Below are positions 1 to 6,125 of a stretch of DNA of 6,516 bases, one piece after another. A program made the position numbers and the translations under genes. Each line of letters starts with the position of its first letter. Within the stretch, counting starts at the first letter, position 1. A model generated the notes under the pieces. That model saw nothing but the letters and a program-made list of their open reading frames with translations. It was not told the origin of the DNA and did not search any database. This DNA comes from Bacteroidaceae bacterium (GTDB taxonomy: Bacteria > Bacteroidota > Bacteroidia > Bacteroidales > Bacteroidaceae): NCBI GenBank assembly GCA_021443405.1, contig JABUUA010000086.1, positions 1-6,516 on the forward strand, read 5' to 3'.

Positions 1-17
1 AGTCAGATAATAACGTA

Positions 18-66
18 AGCCCCCAGTGGTGTGAAGCGAGAGCTTAGCCACTGGGGGCTACTTTTT
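18..66 (+). terminator. Rho-independent terminator of a + strand gene left of the window
   Basis: A perfect 12-bp GC-rich stem pairs bases 18-29 with 48-59. It is followed at 62-66 by five T on the + strand, while the - strand has no T-run past the stem, so it should act on + strand transcription. The 18-nt apical region can fold again: AAGC (34-37) pairs with GCTT (42-45) around a GAGA tetraloop (38-41), a GNRA-type loop. The transcript it ends must come from a + strand gene beyond the left edge, convergent with the rhamnosidase gene. Confidence 0.8.
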
Positions 67-141
67 CCCTATGACGAGCAGGCTCGGCCAAGCACCATAA
101 CTCAGAAATCACAGCGAAGCCTCATGACTGATTGGGACGAT

Positions 142-180
142 AAAAAACGACAGAAAGACGGGATTGCCTTTCTGTCGTTT
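142..180 (-). terminator. Rho-independent terminator of the rhamnosidase gene
   Basis: A perfect 13-bp inverted repeat pairs 145-157 with 168-180 around a 10-nt loop. Read on the - strand, the hairpin starts 20 nt after the stop codon of the rhamnosidase gene. The six A at 142-147 become a U-run that includes the base of the stem and extends past it. This is the classic intrinsic terminator layout. Bases 67-141, between the two terminators, hold nothing I recognise. Confidence 0.9.
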
Positions 181-199
181 CTCGTTGGGTGGTTGTGGA

Positions 200-2761
200 T
201 TATTTCTTTATGGTGTAAGTGCCGGCGGTATATTCTTTAGAGGTTGTCTCGCCGGGGAGTGTTACCGATGCGGTGGCGCCTTTGGGAATGGTGAACGTCC
301 ACGTCCAGCGGTTGCCTTTATACTTCCACGCACTGCAGATGGTTCCGGCCGCCGACTGATAGATGGCCGTGAGATGACCGAGACGCTTGTCGGGTTGCGG
401 CCGCATGATGATGTGCTTGAAACCCGGTTGGGCGGGGTCGGCGGCGATGCCTGCAGCCGTTTCCCAGAGCCATTCGCACACGCAACCGTAGGCATAGTGG
501 TTGAAACTGTTCATGCCGCGCGGACCCATGCCCGTGTCCTTCATATAACTGTTCCAGCGTTCCCAGATGGTGGTGGCGCCGTTGTCGATGGAGTAAAGCC
601 ACGAGGGGTTCCTGCGCTGGAAAAGAAGTTCGTAGGCGATGTCGCTCATGCCGTTGTCGGTGAGCGTCTGCATCAGGATGGAAGTGCCCAAGAATCCCGT
701 TTGCAGACAGTTGCCGTGCGCCTCGAAGTTCTGACGTAACCGGTTGATGGTCCGTTCCTTCGCACTACCTGTCACAATCTTGTTCCTGAGCAAGAAGAGG
801 GCGGGCGTCTGCATGGTGTTGAGCAAATCGGTTTTGAAGTCGCCTTCGGGCGTGAGAAAGCGGTCCTCGATGTAAGTCCGCGCTTCGGCGGCCATGCGGT
901 TGTAGCGCGTAGCGTCGCGACCCGTAGCGACGGCCATGTCGCGCATCATCTCTGCGTCGGAGAGCCAATAGGAGGCACAGAGGAAGTTCCAATAGTCGAT
1001 GGCTTCGGGCTTCACGCCGTCGGGGCCGTACTGCTGTCCGCTGCAACTTTCCAGCGGTTCGTAACTGAGCCAGTCGGCCCACTGGTAGTTGCCGTTCTCG
1101 CTGGCATGGGCCGTGTGGTCGTAATGGGTGGCGGCGATGTGACCCATGAAGCGCTCCATCGACTCCCAACTTTCTTCGATGATGGTTGGGTCGTCGAATT
1201 GTTTCCACACGGTCCAAGGAACGATAATGCCCGCGTCGGCCCATCCCACGCGCATCATGTCGCCGTCGGAACAACCGTATTGGGCATAGGGCGCTGTTCC
1301 GGGATAACCGCCCAAGGCACTCTGTGTGTCACGCAAGTCCTGCAGCCATTTGTGGAAGAACCGCCGCGTGTTGGCGAAGAATGTTCCCGTCTCGGCAAAC
1401 ACTTGCGTGTCGGCCGTCCAGCCCAGTCGCTCGTTGCGCTGCGGGCAGTCGGTGGGGATGGAGAGGTAGTTGCTGCGCTGACTCCACAGCGTGTTGGAGA
1501 TTAGTTGGTTGACGAGCGGATTGCCCGTTACGATGCTTCCCGTTTCCAGTTCTGCTGTGATGGACGAAACGGGGATGCTTTGAATGCTTTGCAGGGTGAC
1601 GGCGTCCGTGGCGGTGATGGAGGCAAAACGATATCCGAAGAACGTGTGGGTGGGGTGGTAGCTCACAGGTTTCTTCGAGTCGGCAAAGGTGTAACTCATC
1701 CACATTCCTTGGTCGGGGATGCGCAGGTTGAGACGATGTACCGAGCCCTCCGGTCCGTCCATTCCCCGACTTTTCGCGCCGTTGCCGTCGTTGAGCAGTT
1801 CGCCCAGTCGGCACACCAATTCCGTGCCCGCTTTGGCCTGGAATACGAACGAAGGCACGGCGGCGCAGTTTTGTCCGAAGTCCACCACGAGGGTCTCGCC
1901 GGCCTGCAGACGGATGGTCTGCCCTGGCTTGTATTCGCGCAGTATGGTGACGGTTCCGTAAGCCGCATCGTCAGCGTCCGTTGTTCCTTGCCACACATAG
2001 ACCCGTATGGGACTAAGCGTTAGGTCGTGCCGCAGATAGACCTCGGCGCCGTTGTTGGGCAGCACCTCGCCCTTGAACTCCTGGCTCACGCCGGGCGCTT
2101 TCAGTTGTTCGGTGGTCTGGTAGCCCGGAGCGATGCGGGCGTCGAACACCTCCCCGTCGAAGATAGCCGCGTGACGGATGGGACCGGCCACGCCCGCCTT
2201 CCAATCCTTGGTGTTTGTGCCGAATCGGCGTGTTGTGCCGTCGGCGTACTTCACCTCCAGCACACCGCGGAAGGCCACTCTGTCTCCCCAGATAGGTCCT
2301 CCGCCTGGCGTCACAATCTTGTCGCCCCACCAGCCCGGTGTCACTTGTGCGGCCAGTTGGTTGTCGGCGCCCGCCTTCGTCTGCAGACAGCGAGTCACGT
2401 CGTAGGTGAAGGCTCGCTTGGTCTTGAGCGGGTGGGTGAAACCGGGTTTCAGCACTTCGTCGCCCACAGGCTGACCGTTGATGTAAAGGTCGTAAGTGCC
2501 CAAGCCTGTGGTCATCCAGCGGGCGCTGACGATTTTCTGTTCGTTGCGCAGCGTGGTGACGAACCAGCAAGCTCCGTCGGCGGCTCGACTGCCGTCGTTG
2601 ATGGGGGCTTGAGCCACCGGAGCGTCGGGGACATTGAGCCACTCGGCCGTCTCCCACGCTTCGTGGTCGAGTGGGGTGGCGAGCGGTGCTTGGGCTTGAC
2701 TTTGCAGGCTGACAATGAGCAACGCCAAAGCGGCTAACAGATAAGGTGACGAGGTTTTCAT
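200..2761 (-). CDS. Secreted GH78 family alpha-L-rhamnosidase
   Basis: An 853-residue glycoside hydrolase that should cleave terminal alpha-L-rhamnose from plant polysaccharides such as rhamnogalacturonans, or from rhamnosides, by the inverting mechanism of GH78. Residues 1-25 form a type I signal peptide ending AQA, with no lipobox cysteine, so the enzyme is probably periplasmic. The order fits the family: N-terminal beta domains (about 60-230), the conserved beta-sandwich (about 270-390), the (alpha/alpha)6 barrel (about 400-770) and a C-terminal beta domain (about 775-850). Diagnostic motifs are visible: D438-C-P-x-R-N-E444-R-L-G-W ending at D451, and T-T-I-W-E734-R-W. By family analogy Glu444 is the general acid and Glu734 the general base. 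The start is the only ATG giving a signal peptide and lies about 30 nt below a strong Bacteroidota promoter. The gene appears monocistronic, with its own promoter and terminator. No SusC/SusD pair, regulator or other glycosidase is in the window, so the exact substrate cannot be told. Length and motifs look intact. Confidence 0.95.
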   Translation of the reverse strand: MKTSSPYLLAALALLIVSLQSQAQAPLATPLDHEAWETAEWLNVPDAPVAQAPINDGSRAADGACWFVTTLRNEQKIVSARWMTTGLGTYDLYINGQPVGDEVLKPGFTHPLKTKRAFTYDVTRCLQTKAGADNQLAAQVTPGWWGDKIVTPGGGPIWGDRVAFRGVLEVKYADGTTRRFGTNTKDWKAGVAGPIRHAAIFDGEVFDARIAPGYQTTEQLKAPGVSQEFKGEVLPNNGAEVYLRHDLTLSPIRVYVWQGTTDADDAAYGTVTILREYKPGQTIRLQAGETLVVDFGQNCAAVPSFVFQAKAGTELVCRLGELLNDGNGAKSRGMDGPEGSVHRLNLRIPDQGMWMSYTFADSKKPVSYHPTHTFFGYRFASITATDAVTLQSIQSIPVSSITAELETGSIVTGNPLVNQLISNTLWSQRSNYLSIPTDCPQRNERLGWTADTQVFAETGTFFANTRRFFHKWLQDLRDTQSALGGYPGTAPYAQYGCSDGDMMRVGWADAGIIVPWTVWKQFDDPTIIEESWESMERFMGHIAATHYDHTAHASENGNYQWADWLSYEPLESCSGQQYGPDGVKPEAIDYWNFLCASYWLSDAEMMRDMAVATGRDATRYNRMAAEARTYIEDRFLTPEGDFKTDLLNTMQTPALFLLRNKIVTGSAKERTINRLRQNFEAHGNCLQTGFLGTSILMQTLTDNGMSDIAYELLFQRRNPSWLYSIDNGATTIWERWNSYMKDTGMGPRGMNSFNHYAYGCVCEWLWETAAGIAADPAQPGFKHIIMRPQPDKRLGHLTAIYQSAAGTICSAWKYKGNRWTWTFTIPKGATASVTLPGETTSKEYTAGTYTIKK

Positions 2762-2798
2762 GATGTTTTCAAGTGGTTGAAATGATTGCTCTTTCCCA

Positions 2799-2830
2799 CA
2801 AAGTTACGTAAAAAGCCCGAGCCGCCCAAT
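2799..2830 (-). promoter_or_regulatory. Promoter of the rhamnosidase gene (Bacteroidota type)
   Basis: Read on the - strand, TAACTTTG (2806 down to 2799) matches the TAnnTTTG -7 box perfectly. Exactly 20 nt upstream lies ATTG (2830-2827), three of four bases of the TTTG -33 box. This predicts transcription from about 2793 and a leader near 30 nt, with no Shine-Dalgarno motif, as usual in Bacteroidota. The -33 box and spacer coincide with one copy of an 11-bp direct repeat (2817-2827) that recurs 77 nt away. Confidence 0.8.
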
Positions 2831-2904
2831 CTTTTGCCCCGATTTTTGCTCTCATCGACTTGTATTTGGGCTTTGCTTTTTCGTCTCATTTTTCCGAGCC
2901 GCCC
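2817..2904. repeat. 11-bp direct repeat in the divergent intergenic region
   Basis: CCGAGCCGCCC occurs exactly at 2817-2827 and at 2894-2904, 77 nt apart. Each copy is followed, after the same 14-nt spacing, by ATTTTT (2842-2847 and 2919-2924). The first copy lies inside the rhamnosidase promoter, the second about 55 nt upstream of the predicted -7 box of the operon. A pair of operator sites or a diverged local duplication are both possible. Confidence 0.5.
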
Positions 2905-2952
2905 TAAACCTTCGGCGAATTTTTCCGTCAATACCATAGGTATTTCAGAAAA

Positions 2953-2983
2953 AAATCGTAAATTTGAGCATTGAAATCGTAAA
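2953..2983. repeat. 10-bp direct repeat spanning the operon promoter
   Basis: AAATCGTAAA occurs at 2953-2962 and 2974-2983, with a period of 21 nt, or two helical turns. The first copy overlaps the start of the predicted -7 box and the second spans the early transcribed leader, so the pair would suit a repressor dimer binding one face of the DNA. In such A-rich DNA chance is a real alternative. Confidence 0.4.
2959..2966 (+). promoter_or_regulatory. Probable -7 box for the four-gene operon
   Basis: TAAATTTG matches the Bacteroidota -7 consensus TAnnTTTG perfectly and lies 29 nt before the ATG at 2996, predicting a start near 2972 and a leader of about 24 nt. No convincing TTTG -33 box is found 19-20 nt upstream (the region reads ATACCATAGG), so the promoter may be weak or activator-dependent. 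It is the only good promoter candidate I see for the genes from 2996 to 6052. Confidence 0.55.
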
Positions 2984-2995
2984 AACATACAAACT

Positions 2996-3235
2996 ATGGT
3001 GACACTTGTGATAAGTATTTTGAGCGGTATCCTCGCTGGTTACATCGCCAGCAAGTTGCAGAAAGGACAAAGCAGCGGTTGTCTCGTAAACCTCTTCCTC
3101 GGCATCATCGGCGCTATTGTAGGCGGTTGGTTGTTCGGTCTTTTCGGCATACAGGCTTACAGCTGGATAGGCGAGATTGTAACCTCAGTGATTGGCGCTG
3201 TAGTGGTGCTGTGGGTGTTTGCAAAGTTTAAGTAA
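2996..3235 (+). CDS. GlsB/YeaQ/YmgE-type small membrane protein
   Basis: A 79-residue, very hydrophobic protein of the GlsB/YeaQ/YmgE (transglycosylase-associated) family. Three membrane helices are visible, about residues 2-19, 29-51 and 57-76. The middle helix carries a glycine-zipper series (Gly36, 39, 43, 44, 48, 51) typical of the family and suited to tight helix packing or oligomers. Length is normal for the family. Members are often stress-induced and localise to the inner membrane, but a biochemical activity is not established. The ATG follows an A-rich leader without a Shine-Dalgarno motif. The stop codon is separated by a single base from the ATG of the next gene, so the two are almost certainly co-transcribed and probably translationally coupled. 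That makes this the first gene of a membrane redox operon, a setting that could suggest a structural or protective role there; this is inference from position only. Confidence 0.85.
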   Translation: MVTLVISILSGILAGYIASKLQKGQSSGCLVNLFLGIIGAIVGGWLFGLFGIQAYSWIGEIVTSVIGAVVVLWVFAKFK

Positions 3236-3236
3236 G

Positions 3237-3989
3237 ATGAACAAGACCGCGCAGCGAGCGGTGAGCCTGCTTGTCTGTCTGCTGATGATGGCTGCGGCTG
3301 CCGTCAGCACCTATGGTTATCTTGCTGGCCACAACATTGCCCGCGGCACGGAAGTCCCCGCTTTCTCGTGGGGCGACGATTGGGCGTCGCTGCTCACTGT
3401 CAAGTTCGTGGCCACGCTGCTTGTGGTGACCACGGCCTCCGTACTGCCGCTGTTTTGGAAGAATAAGCATTATCGCACAGTGCAGTTGGGACTCAATGTG
3501 GCCGTTACGGGCTTCTGGAGCGGCGCCTTCCTTTCCTATGCCTTTTTGCTGGGCACGCTGGCTTACGGCATTCGTCTGATCGCTGTGGTGGTTCCGGTGA
3601 TTATGCTTGTTGTGGCCTTCGTCTATCCGCTCTTCGGTAAGCGAAGCCACTATTGCATGTGGGTCTGTCCGTTGGGCTCGGCACAGGAACTTGCGGGCAA
3701 ACTCAATCCACGCCACAAGTGGAAGATGTCAGCCGCCACTGTGCATCGGCTTGAGGTGGCGCGCGACGTCGTTTGGGCCCTGCTCATGCTCATGCTGTGG
3801 ACGGGCATCGGCTTTGCTTGGGTCGATTACGAACTCTTCATCGCCTTCATGTTCCGCATTGCCCCCTGGGGTGTGACGGCGGCGGCCGGCGTTGTGCTGT
3901 TGCTCTCCGTGTTCGTGTCGCGGCCTTATTGCCGCTTCCTTTGTCCCACGGGCAATCTCATCCGTCTGGCGCAGAACGAAAGTAAATGA
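3237..3989 (+). CDS. NapH/NosR-like membrane iron-sulfur protein with two CX3CP motifs
   Basis: A 250-residue integral membrane protein with about six helices (roughly residues 8-30, 51-73, 83-105, 112-133, 176-196, 210-228). It carries two CX3CP motifs, Cys140/Cys144-Pro145 and Cys232/Cys236-Pro237, each just after a membrane helix and followed by a small-residue turn (LG, TG). This is the signature of the NapH/NosR/YccM group, which moves electrons across the inner membrane to periplasmic partners. The usual C-terminal ferredoxin domains of NapH are missing: the protein ends 13 residues after the second motif. The ATG at 3237 is chosen because it lies 1 nt after the preceding stop. An in-frame TTG at 3219 would overlap the upstream gene and add six residues, which is less likely. 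The stop overlaps the start of the next gene (ATGA, 3986-3989). Together with that FMN-binding protein it resembles the two halves of NosR encoded separately. The likely role is electron delivery from the cytoplasm or quinone pool to the periplasmic flavin. Confidence 0.8.
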   Translation: MNKTAQRAVSLLVCLLMMAAAAVSTYGYLAGHNIARGTEVPAFSWGDDWASLLTVKFVATLLVVTTASVLPLFWKNKHYRTVQLGLNVAVTGFWSGAFLSYAFLLGTLAYGIRLIAVVVPVIMLVVAFVYPLFGKRSHYCMWVCPLGSAQELAGKLNPRHKWKMSAATVHRLEVARDVVWALLMLMLWTGIGFAWVDYELFIAFMFRIAPWGVTAAAGVVLLLSVFVSRPYCRFLCPTGNLIRLAQNESK

Positions 3990-4654
3990 ATCCATGGAAG
4001 AAAAGAACGATGATGAAAAAAGTATCTCTTTATCTCAATATATTATTAGCGCTGGCGTTGGTCGTCATGGCCATACACTTGGTGCAGTTGAAGCAGGCCG
4101 TTGCTGAGGCAACGACGGTGACCGAAGGAAATGTTGTGGAGCCTGCCGATACGTTGGTCGTGGAAGAATCTTCCGATACAATGGCCGTTGTCGAAGAAAT
4201 AGTGAGCTCGCAGCCTGAAGTTGCCGAGGAAGCCGTGACTGAAACTCCCGTTCCGGAGAAAGCGAAGCCCGCTCCAACGGAAAAGCCTGTGACGAAACCC
4301 GCGGACAAAGCCGTGGAAAAGACCGAGGAGAAGGTCGAGACCGTGCAACCCGCCGCTCCCGTGGTGCAGGTCATCAACACGACCGACCTTGCCGCCGATG
4401 TTCGTGGTTATGTGGGCGCAACTCCCGTGGAGATAACGATTGAGGACGGTCGGGTGAAGAGCGTTCGGCCGCTGCCCAACGACGAGACGCCCAACTTCTT
4501 CCTCCGCCTCACGGAGAGCGGATTGTTCCGTGCCTGGGACGGACTCTCGGTGAGCGAGGCAAAGAGCGTGCACGTGGATGCTGTGACGGGCGCCACCTTC
4601 TCGTCGAAGGCTGTGATTGAGAACGTTCGCCGCGGTTTGGATGCGGCCAAGTAA
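3986..4654 (+). CDS. Membrane-tethered FMN-binding protein (flavinylation domain)
   Basis: A 222-residue protein in three parts. Residues 1-33 hold a basic N-terminus and one membrane helix (about 14-33), probably an uncleaved anchor. Residues 41-127 form a low-complexity linker rich in Pro, Glu, Lys, Val and Thr, like the periplasmic spacer of TonB. Residues 130-222 form an FMN_bind domain as found in NqrC, RnfG and NosR. Its motif D198-A-V-T201-G-A-T204 matches the S/T-G-A-T site to which ApbE attaches FMN by a phosphoester bond, so Thr204 is the predicted flavinylated residue. The protein would carry electrons in the periplasm between the CX3CP membrane protein and the downstream reductase. 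The chosen ATG overlaps the previous stop (ATGA). Methionines 9 and 10 (4010, 4013) are plausible alternatives giving a cleaner signal-anchor. No apbE is present in the window. Confidence 0.88.
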   Translation: MNPWKKRTMMKKVSLYLNILLALALVVMAIHLVQLKQAVAEATTVTEGNVVEPADTLVVEESSDTMAVVEEIVSSQPEVAEEAVTETPVPEKAKPAPTEKPVTKPADKAVEKTEEKVETVQPAAPVVQVINTTDLAADVRGYVGATPVEITIEDGRVKSVRPLPNDETPNFFLRLTESGLFRAWDGLSVSEAKSVHVDAVTGATFSSKAVIENVRRGLDAAK

Positions 4655-4696
4655 CCCCGTTGAATCCGTAGAAACAAACTATTAACTATCCATACT

Positions 4697-6052
4697 ATGA
4701 ACGAGAACAAGAATAACGAGATGTCGCGCCGCACTTTCCTGCGCCGCTCCGTGTTCGGTCTGGCTGGCCTCACCGCAGGTGTGTCGGGACTGGCTTCGGC
4801 CAAAGAGGTGATTGAGTATGCCGAGGGCAAGAAGCAGAAGCCCGTCCTCATCACGCAACGCAAGAACCCCCGCAACGGCGACAAGGTGGGCATTCTCGGT
4901 TACGGAATGATGCGTCTGCCGCGTGGCGAGGACCATCAAGTGCTCATGGATATGGTCAACCAAGAGGTGGACTATGCCTTGGCTCACGGTGTGAACTACT
5001 TCGACACAGCTCCCGCCTATGGCGACAGTGAGGAAATCACCGGCAAGGCGCTCTCGCGTCACCCGCGCAAGTCCTATTATCTGGCCACTAAACTGAGCGA
5101 CGTTCGGGGCGAACCTACTTTCGAGAAGTCGGTGGAAAGCTATAAGCGAAGCTTGAAGCGCTTGCAGACCGACTACATCGACTACTATCTGCTCCACTGC
5201 ATCGGAACGCCCAATGCCGACCGCTTCCGCGCCCGCTTCGTGGATAACGGCGTGCTCGACTATCTCGTGGAAGAGCGCAAGAAGGGTCATATCCGCCAGC
5301 TCGGCTTCTCGTTCCACGGTGATTTCTCCACCTTCCAGTGGTGTGTGGACAACAACGACAAGTATAAGTTCGACTTTGTGCAGATACAGATGAACTACGT
5401 CGATTGGCGTCACGCCTCGGGCGGCAACACCAACGCCGAGCAACTCTACGCTCTCGCCGAGCAGTGCGGTTGGAACGTCATCATCATGGAGCCCTTGCAA
5501 GGCGGCCGTCTGGTCAATGTGCCCAAGCACATCGACACTCGCATGAAGGAGAAGTTTGGCGACGACGTGAAGCCCGCAGAGCTCGCCTTCCGTTGGTGCG
5601 GTACTTATCCCAAGGTGCTCACCTCGTTGAGCGGCATGACCTACCTGAATATCTTGGAGGAGAACGTGGCCACTCACACGCCGCTGAAGCCCATGAACGA
5701 GGAGGAACTTGCCTTCATGGAGGACACTGCCCGCCTGATGCTCGACAAGCGCGCTGTCGCCTGCAACAACTGTTCTTACTGCATGCCCTGCCACTTCAAG
5801 GTAAATATCCCCGGCGTCTTCAAGTATTACAACGACCAGCTCGTGGCCGGCAACATCATCCGCGACCGTTCTGCCGAAGGTTTCGCCGAGGCTCGGGATA
5901 AGTATCTGGCCGGTTGGCAGCAGTTCCCCGAGGGAACTACCTTCGACGCCTGCGTGAAGTGCGGACACTGCGTGCGCAAGTGCCCCCAGCAAATCGATAT
6001 TCCCGCCAAGATGGATATGCTCAAGGAGTTGCAGCAGGAATTGCAAGGTTAA
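4697..6052 (+). CDS. Tat-exported aldo/keto reductase with two C-terminal [4Fe-4S] motifs
   Basis: A 451-residue oxidoreductase of the iron-sulfur aldo/keto reductase group (COG1453-like). The N-terminus has a twin-arginine signal: S10-R11-R12-T-F-L, a hydrophobic stretch to about 32, and an ASA cleavage site at 33-35. The (beta/alpha)8 barrel spans about 62-330 and keeps the catalytic tetrad as Asp103, Tyr108, Lys132 and His167. An E-E-N (321-323) resembles the nucleotide-binding end of the family. Two cluster motifs follow: Cys356/359/362/365, where His rather than the common Pro follows the last Cys, and Cys419/422/425/429-Pro430. The family usually lacks a signal sequence, so export is the notable feature. 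It lies 42 nt after the FMN-binding gene, without promoter or terminator between, and is the last gene of the operon. I infer that it receives electrons from the tethered flavin through its clusters and reduces an unknown carbonyl-type substrate in the periplasm, or runs in reverse. Family assignment is firm; substrate and direction are unknown. Confidence 0.9.
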   Translation: MNENKNNEMSRRTFLRRSVFGLAGLTAGVSGLASAKEVIEYAEGKKQKPVLITQRKNPRNGDKVGILGYGMMRLPRGEDHQVLMDMVNQEVDYALAHGVNYFDTAPAYGDSEEITGKALSRHPRKSYYLATKLSDVRGEPTFEKSVESYKRSLKRLQTDYIDYYLLHCIGTPNADRFRARFVDNGVLDYLVEERKKGHIRQLGFSFHGDFSTFQWCVDNNDKYKFDFVQIQMNYVDWRHASGGNTNAEQLYALAEQCGWNVIIMEPLQGGRLVNVPKHIDTRMKEKFGDDVKPAELAFRWCGTYPKVLTSLSGMTYLNILEENVATHTPLKPMNEEELAFMEDTARLMLDKRAVACNNCSYCMPCHFKVNIPGVFKYYNDQLVAGNIIRDRSAEGFAEARDKYLAGWQQFPEGTTFDACVKCGHCVRKCPQQIDIPAKMDMLKELQQELQG

Positions 6053-6074
6053 GCACCCGCTTGAACATGAAACA

Positions 6075-6104
6075 AAGGAGCCGCCCTTCTCGGGGCGGCT
6101 CTTT
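6075..6104. terminator. Bidirectional terminator between convergent genes
   Basis: A 12-bp stem pairs 6075-6086 with 6093-6104 (nine perfect GC-rich pairs, one G-U, then two A-U) around a 6-nt loop. It begins 23 nt after the aldo/keto reductase stop. On the other strand it begins 22 nt after the stop of the leftward gene at 6126. Its T-runs are short (TTT on +; TTT-G-TTT on -), so termination may be moderate in both directions. Confidence 0.75.
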
Positions 6105-6125
6105 CAGTATTTGCGGCGCTGAATC

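Noticed and set aside
31..240. A 69-codon + strand frame at the left end
   Set aside because: It begins with GTG inside the terminator hairpin, crosses the second terminator and overlaps the end of the rhamnosidase gene.
2027..2737. A 236-codon + strand frame (and several shorter ones) opposite the rhamnosidase gene
   Set aside because: The rhamnosidase frame has full family motifs and a promoter. The antisense frames have no start context, promoter or recognisable domain.
2758..2988. Short open frames on both strands of the divergent intergenic region
   Set aside because: They overlap each other and both promoters, and their translations show no recognisable features.
4678..4698. Three ACTAT units just before and overlapping the aldo/keto reductase start
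   Set aside because: Short A/T-rich units are expected in an unstructured Bacteroidota initiation region; spacing is uneven and no function is indicated.
4682..6046. A 454-codon open frame antisense to the aldo/keto reductase gene
   Set aside because: It starts at TTG, has a His/Val/Leu-rich translation with no family features, and mirrors a well-supported gene. Codon bias of GC-rich genes often leaves one antisense frame open.
6078..6086. GAGCCGCCC in the terminator, matching the core of the intergenic 11-bp repeat
   Set aside because: Here it is one arm of a hairpin and lacks the flanking CC and the downstream ATTTTT, so a shared function is not supported.
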